Below are positions 20,133-30,572 of a stretch of 64,000 nucleotides of DNA, in pieces. The number at the start of each line of letters is the position of its first letter. Position 1 is the first letter of the stretch. The stretch comes from Corallium rubrum (Eukaryota > Cnidaria > Anthozoa > Scleralcyonacea > Coralliidae), in the NCBI GenBank assembly GCA_964035015.1, contig CAXIUP010000272.1, positions 124,001 to 188,000 of the forward strand, written 5' to 3'. Made by a program: the position numbers and the translations under genes. The notes beneath the pieces are model-generated. The model was not told where the DNA came from. It did not search any database and saw only the letters and a list, made by a program, of their open reading frames with translations.

Positions 20133-20636
20133 ATGGATACGAATGAAAAAGAAAAAAAAAACAAAAAGAAGAAGTAGAAGAAAAAAAAAGAAAAAAAAAC
20201 AAGAAGAAGAAGAAGAAGAAGAAGAAGAAGAAGAAGAAGAAGAAGAAGAAGAAGAAGAAGAAGAAGAAGAAGAAGAAGAAGAAGAAGAAGAAGGAGGAGG
20301 AGGAGGAGGAGGAGGAGGAGGAGGAGGAGGAGGAGAAGGAGAAGGAGAAGGAGAAGGAGAAGGAGAAGGAGAAGGAGAAGGAGAAGGAGAAGGAGAAGAA
20401 GAAGAAGAAGAAGAAGAAGAAGAAGAAGAAGAAGAAGAAGAAGAAGAAGAAGAAGAAGAAGAAAAAAAAGAAAAAGTAGAAGAAGAAGAAGAAGAAAAAA
20501 AAAAAAAGAAAAAGTAGAAGATTCATCTGATTTTTCAGAAAATGAGCTCATGTCTGAAAGTGAAGATGATGAAAATGAGGCTGGTGTGTTAAAATCTTTA
20601 ATATTATACCACCAGCTTATGAAAAAAAAAAAATAA
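20133..20636 (+). pseudogene. Glu/Gly-rich low-complexity gene, frame-broken
   Basis: The ATG at 20133 has the element's usual A-run leader but stops after 14 codons. The following GAA/GGA tract (20203-20460) reads as poly-Glu, then poly-Gly, then Glu-Gly repeats. After another A run, an acidic segment (SSDFSENELMSESEDDENE) ends at 20636 in a third frame. At least two one-base shifts in A runs separate the pieces. The long antisense frames (poly-Leu, poly-Phe) are shadows of the same repeat. Confidence 0.45.
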
Positions 20637-20680
20637 AAAAAAAATTCATACCTTCGCTTAAAGAATTTTTTAAAGTAAAT

Positions 20681-20929
20681 ATGGTTAAAAAACAACAGCT
20701 ATACGATGAAAATTTAAAAAAAAAAATATTACTTTTAGCCAAAAATATTGTGGAAAAAAGAATTCCAATAAAATGCGGTGGTGACTATTTATATATACTT
20801 AAAAAAATGGTGTGTAGAAAAATTAATTCACACGATCTTAAGATTATGATATGCGAAGATCATTGTCTCAGCAGTGTATTTGAAAGAGCGCTTAAATTTT
20901 TAAGTAAAATTGAAAAAGAAAATGAATAA
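20681..20929 (+). CDS. hypothetical basic protein
   Basis: 82 residues starting MVKKQQLYDENLKKK. The frame is open upstream (FIPSLKEFFKVN), so this may be the C-terminal domain of the broken Glu-rich gene. Helical, with cysteines at RCGG-like and ICEDHC positions. It overlaps the next gene's ATG (ATGAATAA). Confidence 0.45.
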   Translation: MVKKQQLYDENLKKKILLLAKNIVEKRIPIKCGGDYLYILKKMVCRKINSHDLKIMICEDHCLSSVFERALKFLSKIEKENE

Positions 20930-21663
20930 ATTACAATTAGTCGATGCTGTCAAATTGAATGAGATGTTTGAATATTTAAAAAACGATCATGAAAATAAGA
21001 AACTTCTTCAAGGAATAAAAAACCAAGATGAATTTCAGTTGGAAGAAAAAGAAAAAGCGATGGAAAACGCTGTTAAACAAAACCAGCGTGTTGGCGAGAG
21101 CATGGTGGGATTTTTAAAACAAAAAAATGCTATTAAGCGTAAAGCCGACAATTCAGCGGTTGCTGATGGGCGCGCGAAAGAAGAAGAGAAAACGCTCGAG
21201 GAAGGGGATACACAAAAAAAAACACCTGCTGAAAAAAAAATAATAGAATTTTTAAATAGAAAAGGTCTGAAAAGCAACACTCTTCAAATGGGGAATAAAA
21301 GCATTAATCGCGACGATTTAATATACGATTTATCACACAACGCTAGCAAACAGTTTATGTTAAACCTTAATGAACGGAGAGCTGCTTCAAAATACTTAAA
21401 AAGGAAAAAAAATATGCCCGCGAGCATTATTAAGAATGCTACATTGAGAAAACATTACACTACAAAACAATACGAGAGCGGTGAGACAACAAGTGTGGCA
21501 AGTTCAGGAGCAACATCAACAGCAGCATCAAGCGACGAGTTCGATCTCTTTGTACCAGAAGCAAAAAAAAAAGCATGGTTCCGACACCGAGGATAAGCCA
21601 ACCAGCGATCTGAGTTTTATTTATTCACGTCAAAAAGCTCGCGGTAGAAAATATTCAGTTTAA
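20922..21663 (+). CDS. hypothetical virion-region protein, C-terminus shifted
   Basis: 224 codons are open from the ATG at 20922 to 21596: a helical charged N-terminus, a Ser/Thr-rich linker (SVASSGATSTAASSDEF), then a stop just after an A10 run. In the adjoining frame the text continues (DLSFIYSRQK) to 21663, 8 bases before the protease. I infer a one-base change in the A run. Placement between capsid and protease suggests a virion accessory protein; no family was recognised. Confidence 0.5.
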
Positions 21664-21670
21664 AAAAAAA

Positions 21671-22281
21671 ATGACGGGAAAAAAATGTAAATTCATATGT
21701 TTTTTAAAACGTTTTCTGTACACTAACGAAATTGAAAAGCTAGCGTTTGAAAATGTTATATTAAAAAAAATTTTTTGGGGGGCTTTTCCGGCGGACGTGT
21801 TTCCTAAAAATATAACAGAAAATTGTTGCTGGATATGGAATACGGACGAAAGTGATTCTGACGGTCGTCATTGGATAGCTATTTGGTTGGACGGGAATAA
21901 AATGTATTTTTTCGATAGTTTTGCAAAGTCAACCGATTTTTACCGACGCGATTATTGGGTGAAATTTGCAAAAAAAACAAAAAAAAATAATTCATCTACG
22001 TGCAGAAACACCCATTACAATCAAAATTAACGTATACCTGCGGTTATTGGTCCTTATTGTATTTATACGAAAAAAGCAAAAACAAAATAGAAAACGCAAA
22101 TAATAAAAAATGGTGGCTCTGGGGAAAAAGTAAAATAAAAATAAAAAATGAAATAAATTTAAAAAAACAAATAGATTTTAGATTTGGTAATGTTATCGAT
22201 AAATTAATATTTAAAAAATGTAAAAGTAAAGAAGAAAATCAACAATGTTGTCGTAATTTTAATGAGTCTTTTGTTAAATAA
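21671..22281 (+). pseudogene. adenain-type cysteine protease, frameshifted
   Basis: Adenovirus-type maturation protease that would trim capsid and core precursors. The catalytic His is in GRHWIAIW (near residue 74), the acid follows in FFDSF (near residue 86), and the catalytic Cys is in TCGYWSLLYLYE near 22040. The His and Cys parts lie in different frames: the first frame closes at 22030 and the second opens near 22000. The shift probably lies in the A8/A9 runs at 21970-21988. All three catalytic residues are otherwise conserved. Confidence 0.8.
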
Positions 22282-22354
22282 TTTTTTTCCCCATTAAATT
22301 AGTGTGCCAATCACACTTAATAGAGATAAAAATCCTCCTTTTTGGGGGGTTTTT

Positions 22355-22654
22355 TTACCGCCTCTTTGTCTTTTTTTCAACCCATTTCCTCTGTCTTTTT
22401 TTTTTCATTCCACCACCCACTTGCCTTTTTTTAGCAGATTCTATAAGACCTCTAATCCACCCGCCTTTCAAATTTCTTCTTCTTTGTCTTTTTCCTCCCA
22501 ATTGACCTTTTTTATTTGCTTCTATACCACGCTCTATAAGACCTTTAAAGGGAAACCACCCGCCTCTGATACCGGCGCCATATTGAGGAATTCCTAAGAA
22601 ACCCCTACGCATTCCGGGGGCGTAAATAGTTGTACCACCGCTTTGTTTATACAT
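22355..22654 (-). CDS. pX/mu-like virion core protein
   Basis: 99 residues, basic and glycine-rich: APGMRRGFLGIPQYGAG, GGWFPFKGLI, KKGQLGGKRQRRR and KKRQVGGGMKKKR. The recurring (Q/R)xxGG sites resemble adenain cleavage sites, and the basic peptides between them resemble DNA-condensing core peptides of adenoviruses and adintoviruses. It faces the protease gene on the opposite strand, with the two stops 74 bases apart. Confidence 0.55.
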   Translation of the reverse strand: MYKQSGGTTIYAPGMRRGFLGIPQYGAGIRGGWFPFKGLIERGIEANKKGQLGGKRQRRRNLKGGWIRGLIESAKKRQVGGGMKKKRQRKWVEKKTKRR

Positions 22655-22694
22655 TTTTGTTTTCGATAAAAAAAGAAAATTCGATTCGATGTAG

Positions 22695-22842
22695 CTAGCG
22701 CTTACCGAGAACGTTCTTAGGGCTGAACACCTTTGGCGCTATCATACTTAAACTAAAAAAACCTCCTTTTTGTCTTTTTTTTTTTGGTCTTTAACTTTTT
22801 AATAATAAAACTCGTTCCTCGTCCTTTTTTTTTTCTAGCCAT
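22695..22842 (-). pseudogene. small basic core-like protein, frame-broken
   Basis: An ATG directly abuts the stop of the gene upstream (TGAATGG). It reads MARKKKGRGTSFIIKK and stops early after an A11 run. The neighbouring frame continues with RQKGGFFSL and ends at 22695. The RQKGG site again resembles a protease cleavage site. It is probably one gene with a shift in the A run. Confidence 0.4.
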
Positions 22843-23013
22843 TCACCAGTTTGGGTTATAATACAGAATTTTACCAACCGTCCGTTTCTGCGACTTTACA
22901 CCGCCACCCCTTTGTTTTTTTCTCGCGCGGTATAAATGTCTCACTTGATTCATTTGTGTCGCGCGAAAAGGGTCATAAAAACCCCCTAATTGACGTTGTT
23001 TTCCCCCCCGCAT
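22843..23013 (-). CDS. small basic core-like protein at the transposon junction
   Basis: 56 residues from an ATG only 7 bases inside the junction of the 6.8-kb transposon: MRGGKQRQLGGFYDPF and then RARKKQRGGGVKSQKR. LGG and GGG sites among basic stretches match the neighbouring core-like genes. The open frame continues into the transposon's inverted repeat, but that part is not viral. The insertion separates this gene from its upstream sequence at 29818 and beyond. Confidence 0.5.
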   Translation of the reverse strand: MRGGKQRQLGGFYDPFRATQMNQVRHLYRARKKQRGGGVKSQKRTVGKILYYNPNW

Positions 23014-23020
23014 GTTTTTA

Positions 23021-23505
23021 CGGTGGCCCATATACGCAATGCACAACAATATTTCGTCACTGCACTTAAACGTTTTGGAATGCACAACAATAATTTGTAA
23101 AGGCACTAAATAAGTTTCGCAGTGCACAAATCGATTGTGCAGTGCACAGCAATATTTTCTCAGTGCACGACAATATTTCGTTAATGCACGACAATGTTTC
23201 GTCAATGCGCAACGATATTTCGTCAATGCACGACAATATTTCGATAATATGCACGACAATATTTCGTTAATGCACAACAATATTTTGTTAATGCACAACA
23301 ATATTTTCTCAATGCACGACAATATTTTCTCAATGCACGACAATATTTCGTTAATTCACAACAATATTTTCTCAATGCACGACAATATTTTCTCAGTGCA
23401 CAACAATATTTTCTCAGTGCACGACAATATTTTCTCAGTGCACTGATATTTTTTTCGATGCACCGATATTTTATTCGATGCACCGATATTTTATTCGATG
23501 AACCG
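23021..23505 (+). repeat. left terminal inverted repeat with minisatellite
   Basis: After ~130 unique bases the arm is made of units like TGCACGACAATATTTTCTCAA, ending in CACCGATATTTTATTCGATG repeats. It is the inverse of 29293-29815, with units gained or lost. Confidence 0.85.
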
Positions 23506-23553
23506 ATATTTTCGTCCCCCAGCTCGCCGCCATGACACTCTGACTCTGTGGTC

Positions 23554-26235
23554 ATGGACGAAATACTAAAGAGTTATTTTGCCAAGGGCTTCTCGTATCA
23601 GAAAATACTACAAATGTTAGCGAAATATCACGACACACATATTTCCATGAGAACTTTGCAACAACGGCTGTACAATTTGGGCTTAAAACGAAGAAACATT
23701 AGCTATAATAGAGAGGAAATACGGCAAGCTATAATAGATCATTGCAATGGACCGGGAAGCAGTGGTGGATATCGCTCAGTGTGGCATGCCCTTAGCTTAA
23801 AAGGTTTACACGTTCCCAGAGGAGTTGTCGCAGAAATATACAGGGAAGTTGATCCTGATGGTACAGTCGAAAGAAGGGCTAAGCGATTGCAAAGACGGAG
23901 ATATGTTAACCCTGGACCAAATTTTGCATGGCATGCTGATGGATACGACAAGCTGAAGCCTTACGGCTTCCCTATCCATGGATGTATCGACGGCTTTAGT
24001 CGAAGACTTATTTGGCTGAAGGTTTCAAGAACCAATAACGACCCTGCAGTTGTTGCAGGATTCTTCCTAGAAGCAGTACAAAATGAAGATGGCTGTCCTG
24101 TAATCTTGAGAACAGATAATGGTACAGAAAACACTGTTATGGCATCTGTTCAAAGTTATCTTCGGTCAGACGGACAAGATGAACATGCAGGTATTTATTT
24201 AACCTTATATATACCCTATGGAAAACAAACAGTGAAGCGGTATACTGAAATTGCCACAATGGACCACAAGATGGCCTGGGGAACTAGGCATGTCAACCTC
24301 AGGTGACCCCATTTGACCAAATCTTTAAATTATTTAAACAAACCATTTTATTCAATTTTGCTGTAAGTGTAAAAATGGGTCACATTATTAATTGTATAGC
24401 AGTTCCTGTAGTGACATCATTTGGAAATTTGTAGACTTCTGATGGATGATTTTTTTAAATATGATCCTGACCCTAAACACAGCAGCAGGTAGTCATAACC
24501 CAGGTATGCCACAATGCGCATCCACCATAGGGTTGATTCATTCAACATGGCACTACCCAAGTGCAGCTTTACTCTCTTAAAAATACTCTTATGCTTATGC
24601 TTATGAGAAACTATTTTCCTTCCACTAATGAATTATGGCACAATATAAACTGCCATAAAAATTGTGAATACTGATTAAAAATGCTGAGTTCAATGTAATA
24701 TCCCTGACCCTGTAGATTTTTCTGCACATTAAGTGCTTGTCTATAGACTCATCACCAGTTTTCTTACCCTACAGTAGTTGCAAATAGCAAACTACAGCAA
24801 CAATCAGTAAACGAGAAATACTGTATTTATTTACTTTTTGAAGTGTGGGTTTCAGGAAGAGAATTTTACACACTGAAAGTGAAACCAACAATTGTGGCAC
24901 TTCTTGTTATCAGAGTTCGAATTAACAGTGTGCAATGTGCAATTTGCACATCGTTTTGGCCTAAATAGTGAAATTTGCATATCACTTTTCAAAACGATGT
25001 GCAAAAAAAAAAAATTGCCAATCTGTCGTCTTATGATTTTATAAAAAGCACTTTCGCTTTGAATCCCTTTGAATCGGCTTTGATCTAGCAGTGTGTTCGC
25101 GAATCTTTGACATAGATAAAGTTCTTTTTATCTCAGGTGTGAGGTGTCAGGCAAGGTGTGATATTTTTAGCCGCCATGACAGGTGTGATTTTTTAGCTGT
25201 CACCAGGCCTTATGATAATAATCGATGTCCCATATTTGGCTTTAGTGCTTTTGTTTTGCTTTTTGAAAAAGCTGTTCAGATCGAAATCGCTCTCTTTACT
25301 CCGTGCTTTACTTTGGCTTCTTTATCAAAAGGCTGTACCAGCAAAGTATTAAAACACTGTTGAGAAATGTGTCTAGAGAAATGTCTAGAGAAACGATGCT
25401 TACAGAATGGAGTTTGCCGAAGCTGTACGCCTACTTTTCTGATCAAGTCTGAAAACGATTAAAATGCATTTAAAGTTACCTAATGTCAGAACCATATTAG
25501 ACTTGCCCAGTCTCTCGCTTATTGATCACGTGGCGTGGCCAAGTGCACATATTTTCGAAAAAAAGTTGCACATCGTTTTTTCTCAACTAATTCGAACCTT
25601 GCTTGTTATTCTGTATATGCCAGTTTAATAAATTTGTGTGACATGTGTAAAAATTTCTACTAACATCAATGAGTTCCATTCTACTTTAATAATTTTGAAG
25701 GTTGATAACCCAATACCTGTCACCCTGTTTTATTGCAGGTACAAGAGCTCACATCTATGGTTCCTCGCCGTCAAACCAACGTATTGAAGGGTGGTGGTCG
25801 TATTTGAGAAAAGCATGGTCAAATTGGTGGATCAACTTTTTTAAAGATCTTATAGATCAAGGAGAGCTAAGTACTTCCTGCATGCTTCAAACAGAATGCC
25901 TGTGGTTTTCATTTTCACAATTACTGCAGAAAGAGCTGGATGAGGTGCAGCATCACTGGAACACACATTACATTCGGAGATCGAGGCATGATACATTACC
26001 GGGAAGACCAGATGAACTTTATTACTTGCCAGAGAATGTAAATGCTGAAAACCATGTGCACACTGTAGAAGAAGACAAGTATCAGGATATGCTCAATTAC
26101 TGTCGTGACTATCATGAGGAATCTCTTCACCAGGACTACTTCACTAGTATATTTACCCTTAGTGGTTTTCAGCAGCCAAACACCTGGAATGATGCATTAA
26201 CCTTATACAGGGATCTTTTAGACATAGCAGGATAA
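23554..26235 (+). CDS. integrase-core (DDE) gene of the 6.8-kb transposon, one intron
   Basis: Exon 1 is 23554-24190 and exon 2 is 25739-26235. The donor CAG|GTATTT and acceptor TTTATTGCAG|GT join in frame. Exon 1 has an N-terminal helix-turn-helix-like region, then WHADGYDKLKP (first acid) and RTDNGTEN (second). Exon 2 supplies the third acid in SNQRIEGWWSYLRK. This matches the integrase-core protein family that is multi-copy in fish and cnidarian genomes. An earlier GTG extends the frame by two codons only. It is likely the element's transposase, although the family is sometimes described as domesticated. Confidence 0.7.
24911..25601. mobile_element. hAT-type MITE inside the intron
   Basis: 691 bp with inverted ends CAGAGTTCGAATTA and TAATTCGAACCTTG. 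It is flanked by a perfect 8-bp duplication, CTTGTTAT (24903-24910 and 25602-25609), the target size of hAT elements. It carries paired TTTGCACATCG words internally and no gene. Confidence 0.85.
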
Positions 26236-26379
26236 TTTAATAAGTAAGCATAGGTTGTTTGCACATGACATTGTTACATGTCATTAGGCACTATTTTCAA
26301 AATTGTTGGGTTGGCACTTACTGTACCTATACTAAGAGGCCTTATGATTGGTTAAGCCAAACAAAACTCTGACTGTAAC

Positions 26380-26640
26380 CAGAAAATCGTGGTTCATAGC
26401 CAATCTTATGAATGACCAATCAGAAAGCCTGTTCAAAGTTAAGCCTGGTTAGACAGGGTTAGTACTTTGATGGGTGACCATCTGGAAATAACCCTGTTTC
26501 TTTCGGGCTTGGACTCATGTGAGTAGAGTTTAGTTGGTCTCTCCTGTGCTCTGAGGGTTTTCACCGGGTACTCCAGTTTTCCCCCAGTTACTCCAGTTTT
26601 TCCTCCTCCATAAAATCAACACCTAGGTCTTAGCTGTAAA
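26380..26640 (+). repeat. 5S rRNA-derived SINE-like repeat
   Basis: AAGTTAAGCCTGGTTAGACA, then GGTTAGTACTTTGATGGGTG and CCATCTGGAAATA follow the 3' half of 5S rRNA (AAGCAGGGTCGGGCCTGGTTAGTACTTGGATGGG) with changes. A non-5S body (GGGTTTTCACCGGGTACTCC) follows. This is the layout of SINE3-type elements. A related copy lies at 44945-45057. Confidence 0.6.
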
Positions 26641-27294
26641 TAATTTATATATAATTGTAATGTGCATGTGAGCATCTTCCTATGGAAGGATCTTCCATCA
26701 GTCCATTGGCAAAGGCATCTGAATTAGATGAGCAAGTTGCACATGGTTCAGCTCTTTTATACTACGGAACATTCATTGTAAAAACAGTTTAGAGCGAAGC
26801 AATGGGGTATCCAGGGTCTTGACATTTTTGGGACATGGATCTGGACCGCAGAAAAGGGGGGTCTGGTGGCATGCTCCACAGCTCCAGGAAATTTTGGATT
26901 TTTTGAGTTTCTGAAAGGCTATTTCATTTTCAGGGTAGTATTTAGGAGAAAACTGAAAGCTATCAATTGAACAGGTTGGGGTGATTTCTGAACCCCCCCT
27001 AAAACGTTTGGTTGAAAAATCATCCCCCTCAAAATTGCCATAGCCCCCCAACTAGGTAAATTATGAATGCTCCCTTTCCACCCACAACATGAGGGTACAT
27101 GCAGATATACATGTATTTTGGGTGAAGTTTCATATCAGAGTCCCCAAATGACATGGGCCATGGTAATGTCATCATAGAGATGGTTGGTACTAAATCAAAA
27201 AAAAATCCATGGTTGAGGTTTAGGGTTTGTTTACATTAAAATTTTAGGAACCCTTATATGAAACTTCAGCCCAAAATGCAATAAGCCATTACAC

Positions 27295-28075
27295 TTACAT
27301 AAAATCTGTTGCCATAAAAGAGCTGAAACTAATACTGTTGAAGGAATCTCCATAATTGGTTTCGTTTTCCCCAAGCTGGTCAATATCTAGGGACACATTA
27401 ATTTCAGTGTCCAAAAGGTCGTTTTCATCCGTGCCCAAAAACTCACAACCATCAGAGTCTACCAAACTGTTGTCTTCTTCCTTCTCATCACGGACAGGGC
27501 TTAGATAAAGAGTAATTCTCGAATAGGGCTTTCCTAGCCATTCCTTATACTTCCTTAGAACAAATTGTTCATCCGAATGGAATCTTCTTGGCGATACTTG
27601 TATCAGGGTAGGCAAGAACATAACCCTTTGAGTTTCCTGCCCGAAACCGCCGGTCAAACGCTTCACGTTTTTGGATTGCCGCACTGAGAATATCATCATA
27701 AGTTGCACTGTCCGATATTTTTAGAGGCAGAGATCCCCCTCTACATGGCTTCAATTCAGTGCGGACATACTCCATCAAACCAATGTTCAAAGTTACCTCA
27801 AACACTTTTGGTTTTGAATTTTTTTTTGGCTTAAAATTGGACTGCCTTTCCTCGGACTTTCGTTTCGCAAATTGTTCATACATCGGCAACAGCGTTTGTC
27901 GCTTACATGATGTGGTACTCTCAGATCTAGACCTCTCACCACTTGACCGACTTGCACTCGTCTCCACCCTGTCTTCTCGTTTCTTTTGAACACGTTCACC
28001 ACAACCAGAACAAAAGTTAAACGTCTCTTGAACAAGAGAACCGCAAGAGACGCAATACATCTTTTCAATATTCAT
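27295..28075 (-). pseudogene. zinc-ribbon protein, first exon, frameshifted
   Basis: From the ATG at 28075 the protein begins MNIEKMYCVSCGSL followed by FCSGCGER, a four-cysteine zinc ribbon. A Ser/Arg-rich linker and a globular part (VLAYPDTSIAKKIPF) follow. Near 27585 the frame shifts by one and continues as EQFVLRKYKEWLG with an acidic tail to 27295, ending at a strong donor (ATG|TAAGTG). No downstream exons were found, so the gene is truncated. In related genomes such N-termini precede HECT-type proteins; this link is from memory and unverified. Confidence 0.45.
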
Positions 28076-28214
28076 ATCGTAAAATCTGTCCAATATAATA
28101 GTCCAATGCCTCTCTCCTCCAGAGGTTTCCATTGTTTTTGTGCGAGGAGCCGCTGACGTGTGTGTTTGTGGGCGCACAATGAAACGAGAAAAAACGCAGA
28201 ATATATAAAGATAA

Positions 28215-29154
28215 GGGACGAACCATTATTTTTTTGGAGGGGGGGGATGAAAAATTTTTCAATACAAACAATTTTTTTCAGTGCTTGTACCTCTGCAAAC
28301 TAGTTTTTTTCAGCAGCGTTCACTTGCAAACTATTTTTTTTAACTACAAGAGATACATGTAAATTATTGTGTCACTATTTTTTGAGCATATATCAGGTGT
28401 CTTACAGTCTTAGATATGTGGATGGTATATATGTAGTGACTGTATAATTTCCTGACCAGTAAAGTAGAAGATACAGACAGTACGTGGCTTGCTACCACAG
28501 GGTCTTATGTTGAGTTGGGGGGGGGAGAAGAACCTCGATGTCCTTGGGGGGTCCGGGGGCATCCCCCCGGAAAATTTTGGATTTCTGGGGTCTCTGAAAC
28601 GCTATTTCCTGTATTTTTAGGCAAGTATTTAAGAGTAATCCAAAAGCCATAAATTACATAATTTTGTTGAAATCAAACCAGAAAAATATCTTTAGATTTA
28701 TTTATAAACAAGTAGTAAATGTAAAAACAAGTTGGAGGCATTTTGTATAGACCTAATTAGTACTGTAATTTATAGCGTGTGCATGCCTAATCTGTATAAC
28801 ACATTACCAGTCTACTCACTTGGCCTTAAAACAATGTAACACACACACCCCCTACACGTTTCTCAACGGATTTAAACTTTTCACGAGAACGGTCTTGGAG
28901 ACCATTGGGGGTGGGGGGTGGGGGGTGACTGCCTCCCCTCGCACCCCCCTTGGCTACGCTACTGCATAGCTACTGAGAACGGAGATAAGTTGGTAACAAA
29001 TATTAAATCATGGGGCTTTCATCATTGCTCTGCAAACCTTTTATTTTTTACTTATTATGTTTGCAAACAATTTATTTGATCTTATCAGCGTCTGCAAACA
29101 ATTTTTTTCAATATTTTTCATCCCCCCCCCTCCAGAACAATAATGGTTCGTCCC
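28215..29154. mobile_element. PIF/Harbinger-like MITE with TAA duplication
   Basis: Inverted ends GGGACGAACCATTATT are flanked on both sides by TAA (28212-28214 and 29155-29157), the 3-bp target typical of PIF/Harbinger. The inner arms share GGAGGGGGGGGATGAAAAAT. The interior includes a copy of the GGGGGCATCCCCCCGG dispersed repeat and no gene. Confidence 0.75.
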
Positions 29155-29292
29155 TAACAGCCCAGCTTAAAATCTTCAAATGCAAACCATGACAATAATA
29201 ATTTGAATATTTTACTGACGCTTCGTTGCAACAAGCAACATCTTCAGAGTGATTAAGTTATTACAAGTGAGTACATATATATATAATTAATA

Positions 29293-29815
29293 TTAATTGC
29301 GAAAAATATCGGTGCATCGAAGAAAATATCGGTGCATCGAATAAAATATCGGTGCATCGAAAAAAATATCGGGGCACTGAGAAAATATTGTCGTGCACTG
29401 AGAAAATATTGTTGTGCATTGAGAAAATATTGTCGTGCATTGAGAAAATATTGTTGTGCATTAACGAAATATTGTCGTGCATTGAGAAAATATTGTCGTG
29501 CATTGAGAAAATATTGTCGTAAATTGAGAAAATATTGTTGTGCATGAACGAAATATTGTTGTGCATTAACGAAATATTGTCGTGCATATTATCGAAATAT
29601 TGTCGTGCATTGACGAAATATCGTTGCGCATTGACGAAATATTGTCGTGCATTAACGAAATATTGTCGTGCACTGAGAAAATATTGCTGTGCACTGCACA
29701 ATCGATTTGTGCACTGCAAAACTTATTTAGTGCCTTTACAAATTAATGTTGTGCATTCCAAAATGTTTAAGTGCAGTGACGAAATATTGTTGTGCATTGC
29801 GTATATGGGCCACCG
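29293..29815 (-). repeat. right terminal inverted repeat with minisatellite
   Basis: The reverse complement of 23021-23505: AATATCGGTGCATCGA units on the inner side, then TTGAGAAAATATTGTCGTGCA-type units, then the unique ~130-base end. Confidence 0.85.
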
Positions 29816-29896
29816 TATGTTTTTTTATAAGTGAAGGTGAAAATAAATAACAAAACAATATATATTTTAAATTTTTTTTATTTTTTTTTAAAAAAA

Positions 29897-30535
29897 CTAC
29901 ACATTATAAACTAATGTATTTTCACCGGGGAATATATTAGTGCGCACACGTGTATTTTCATAACTATTTGCCGCGTTATCAAATAATAAATATCCATACG
30001 GGTCTTTATTTACATCGTCTAAAATAGCTGTGAATATTTCGCGATTAATTTTTTTATTGTCGGCGATAGTATACATATTTCTAACATCGGCTAAATTTTT
30101 AAACATTAAATGATATTGACTATTGACACGTGAATTTCGTAATTTACCATCACCGTACATCAAATTTTGACACACGAAAATAACACTAATATTTTTATGA
30201 TGTGCGTCACGACACGCAAAGTTATTTAAATTAATTAAATTTTTTTTCGAAGAAGCAGCAACAGTCATAAGATCGTCTAAAACAACTAAAGTATTATCGT
30301 TTAAACTAGTTTGCAAATCAGTTGCTTTTGGTATCCCTTTAGTACACTCGATAAATTCAATTTCCAGACTTTTTTCTTTACCCACGCGTTCGATCTCACT
30401 GTACAGCGGTTGATATGATGTGTATAGAAAAAAAACCTTATCAATTAAAGGTGTGATCATTACCTCGATAGAATGTAATAATTTGTAAAGCCAAAATGTT
30501 TTTCCACACTGCGACGGTCCGCATAATGTTAACAT
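29897..30535 (-). CDS. packaging ATPase (A32/FtsK-HerA type), element A
   Basis: Motor that would pump DNA into capsids. Walker A is GPSQCGKT at residues 6-13 and Walker B is TLVVLDDLM near residue 80; VCQNLMYGDGKLRN and RVNSQYHLMFKN are the family's downstream motifs. It ends RTNIFPGENTLVYNV, very like the element B copy. The family usually has ~15 more N-terminal residues (pattern F-HPF before the P-loop). Here those codons are open upstream but have no ATG, and an in-frame TAG lies at the end of PolB. The start is therefore uncertain, or damaged at a T6 run. Confidence 0.85.
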   Translation of the reverse strand: MLTLCGPSQCGKTFWLYKLLHSIEVMITPLIDKVFFLYTSYQPLYSEIERVGKEKSLEIEFIECTKGIPKATDLQTSLNDNTLVVLDDLMTVAASSKKNLINLNNFACRDAHHKNISVIFVCQNLMYGDGKLRNSRVNSQYHLMFKNLADVRNMYTIADNKKINREIFTAILDDVNKDPYGYLLFDNAANSYENTRVRTNIFPGENTLVYNV

Positions 30536-30572
30536 AAACGGGTGTTGAAATGGTATTACAGCATCGTTTAAT

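Larger units (their letters stand above)
23021..29815. mobile_element. 6.8-kb TA-flanked DNA transposon inserted in element A
   Basis: Both ends read CGGTGGCCCATATACGCAAT as inverted repeats and are flanked by TA (23019-23020 and 29816-29817). The repeats extend ~500 bases and are filled with ~21-bp minisatellite units. Inside are an intron-containing integrase-core gene, a zinc-ribbon gene on the other strand, and two smaller MITEs. The insertion point is 7 bases upstream of a viral start codon. Viral genes of the same strand lie on both sides, so the virus was there first. The superfamily is unclear: TA target sites are shared by several groups. Confidence 0.75.

Noticed and set aside
20060-20695. 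211-residue poly-Leu/poly-Phe ORFs on the minus strand
   Set aside because: Antisense of the GAA/GGA tract in a plus-strand gene; pure low complexity.
23021-23505. CRISPR-like array (regular short repeats)
   Set aside because: Units are contiguous with no unique spacers and form an inverted pair at transposon ends in a eukaryotic genome; the same holds for the 33-bp repeats at 8243-9318.
23066-23555. ORFs with YCRALRKYCCAL repeats (also at 29261-29834)
   Set aside because: They are translations of the 21-bp minisatellite in the transposon's inverted repeats.
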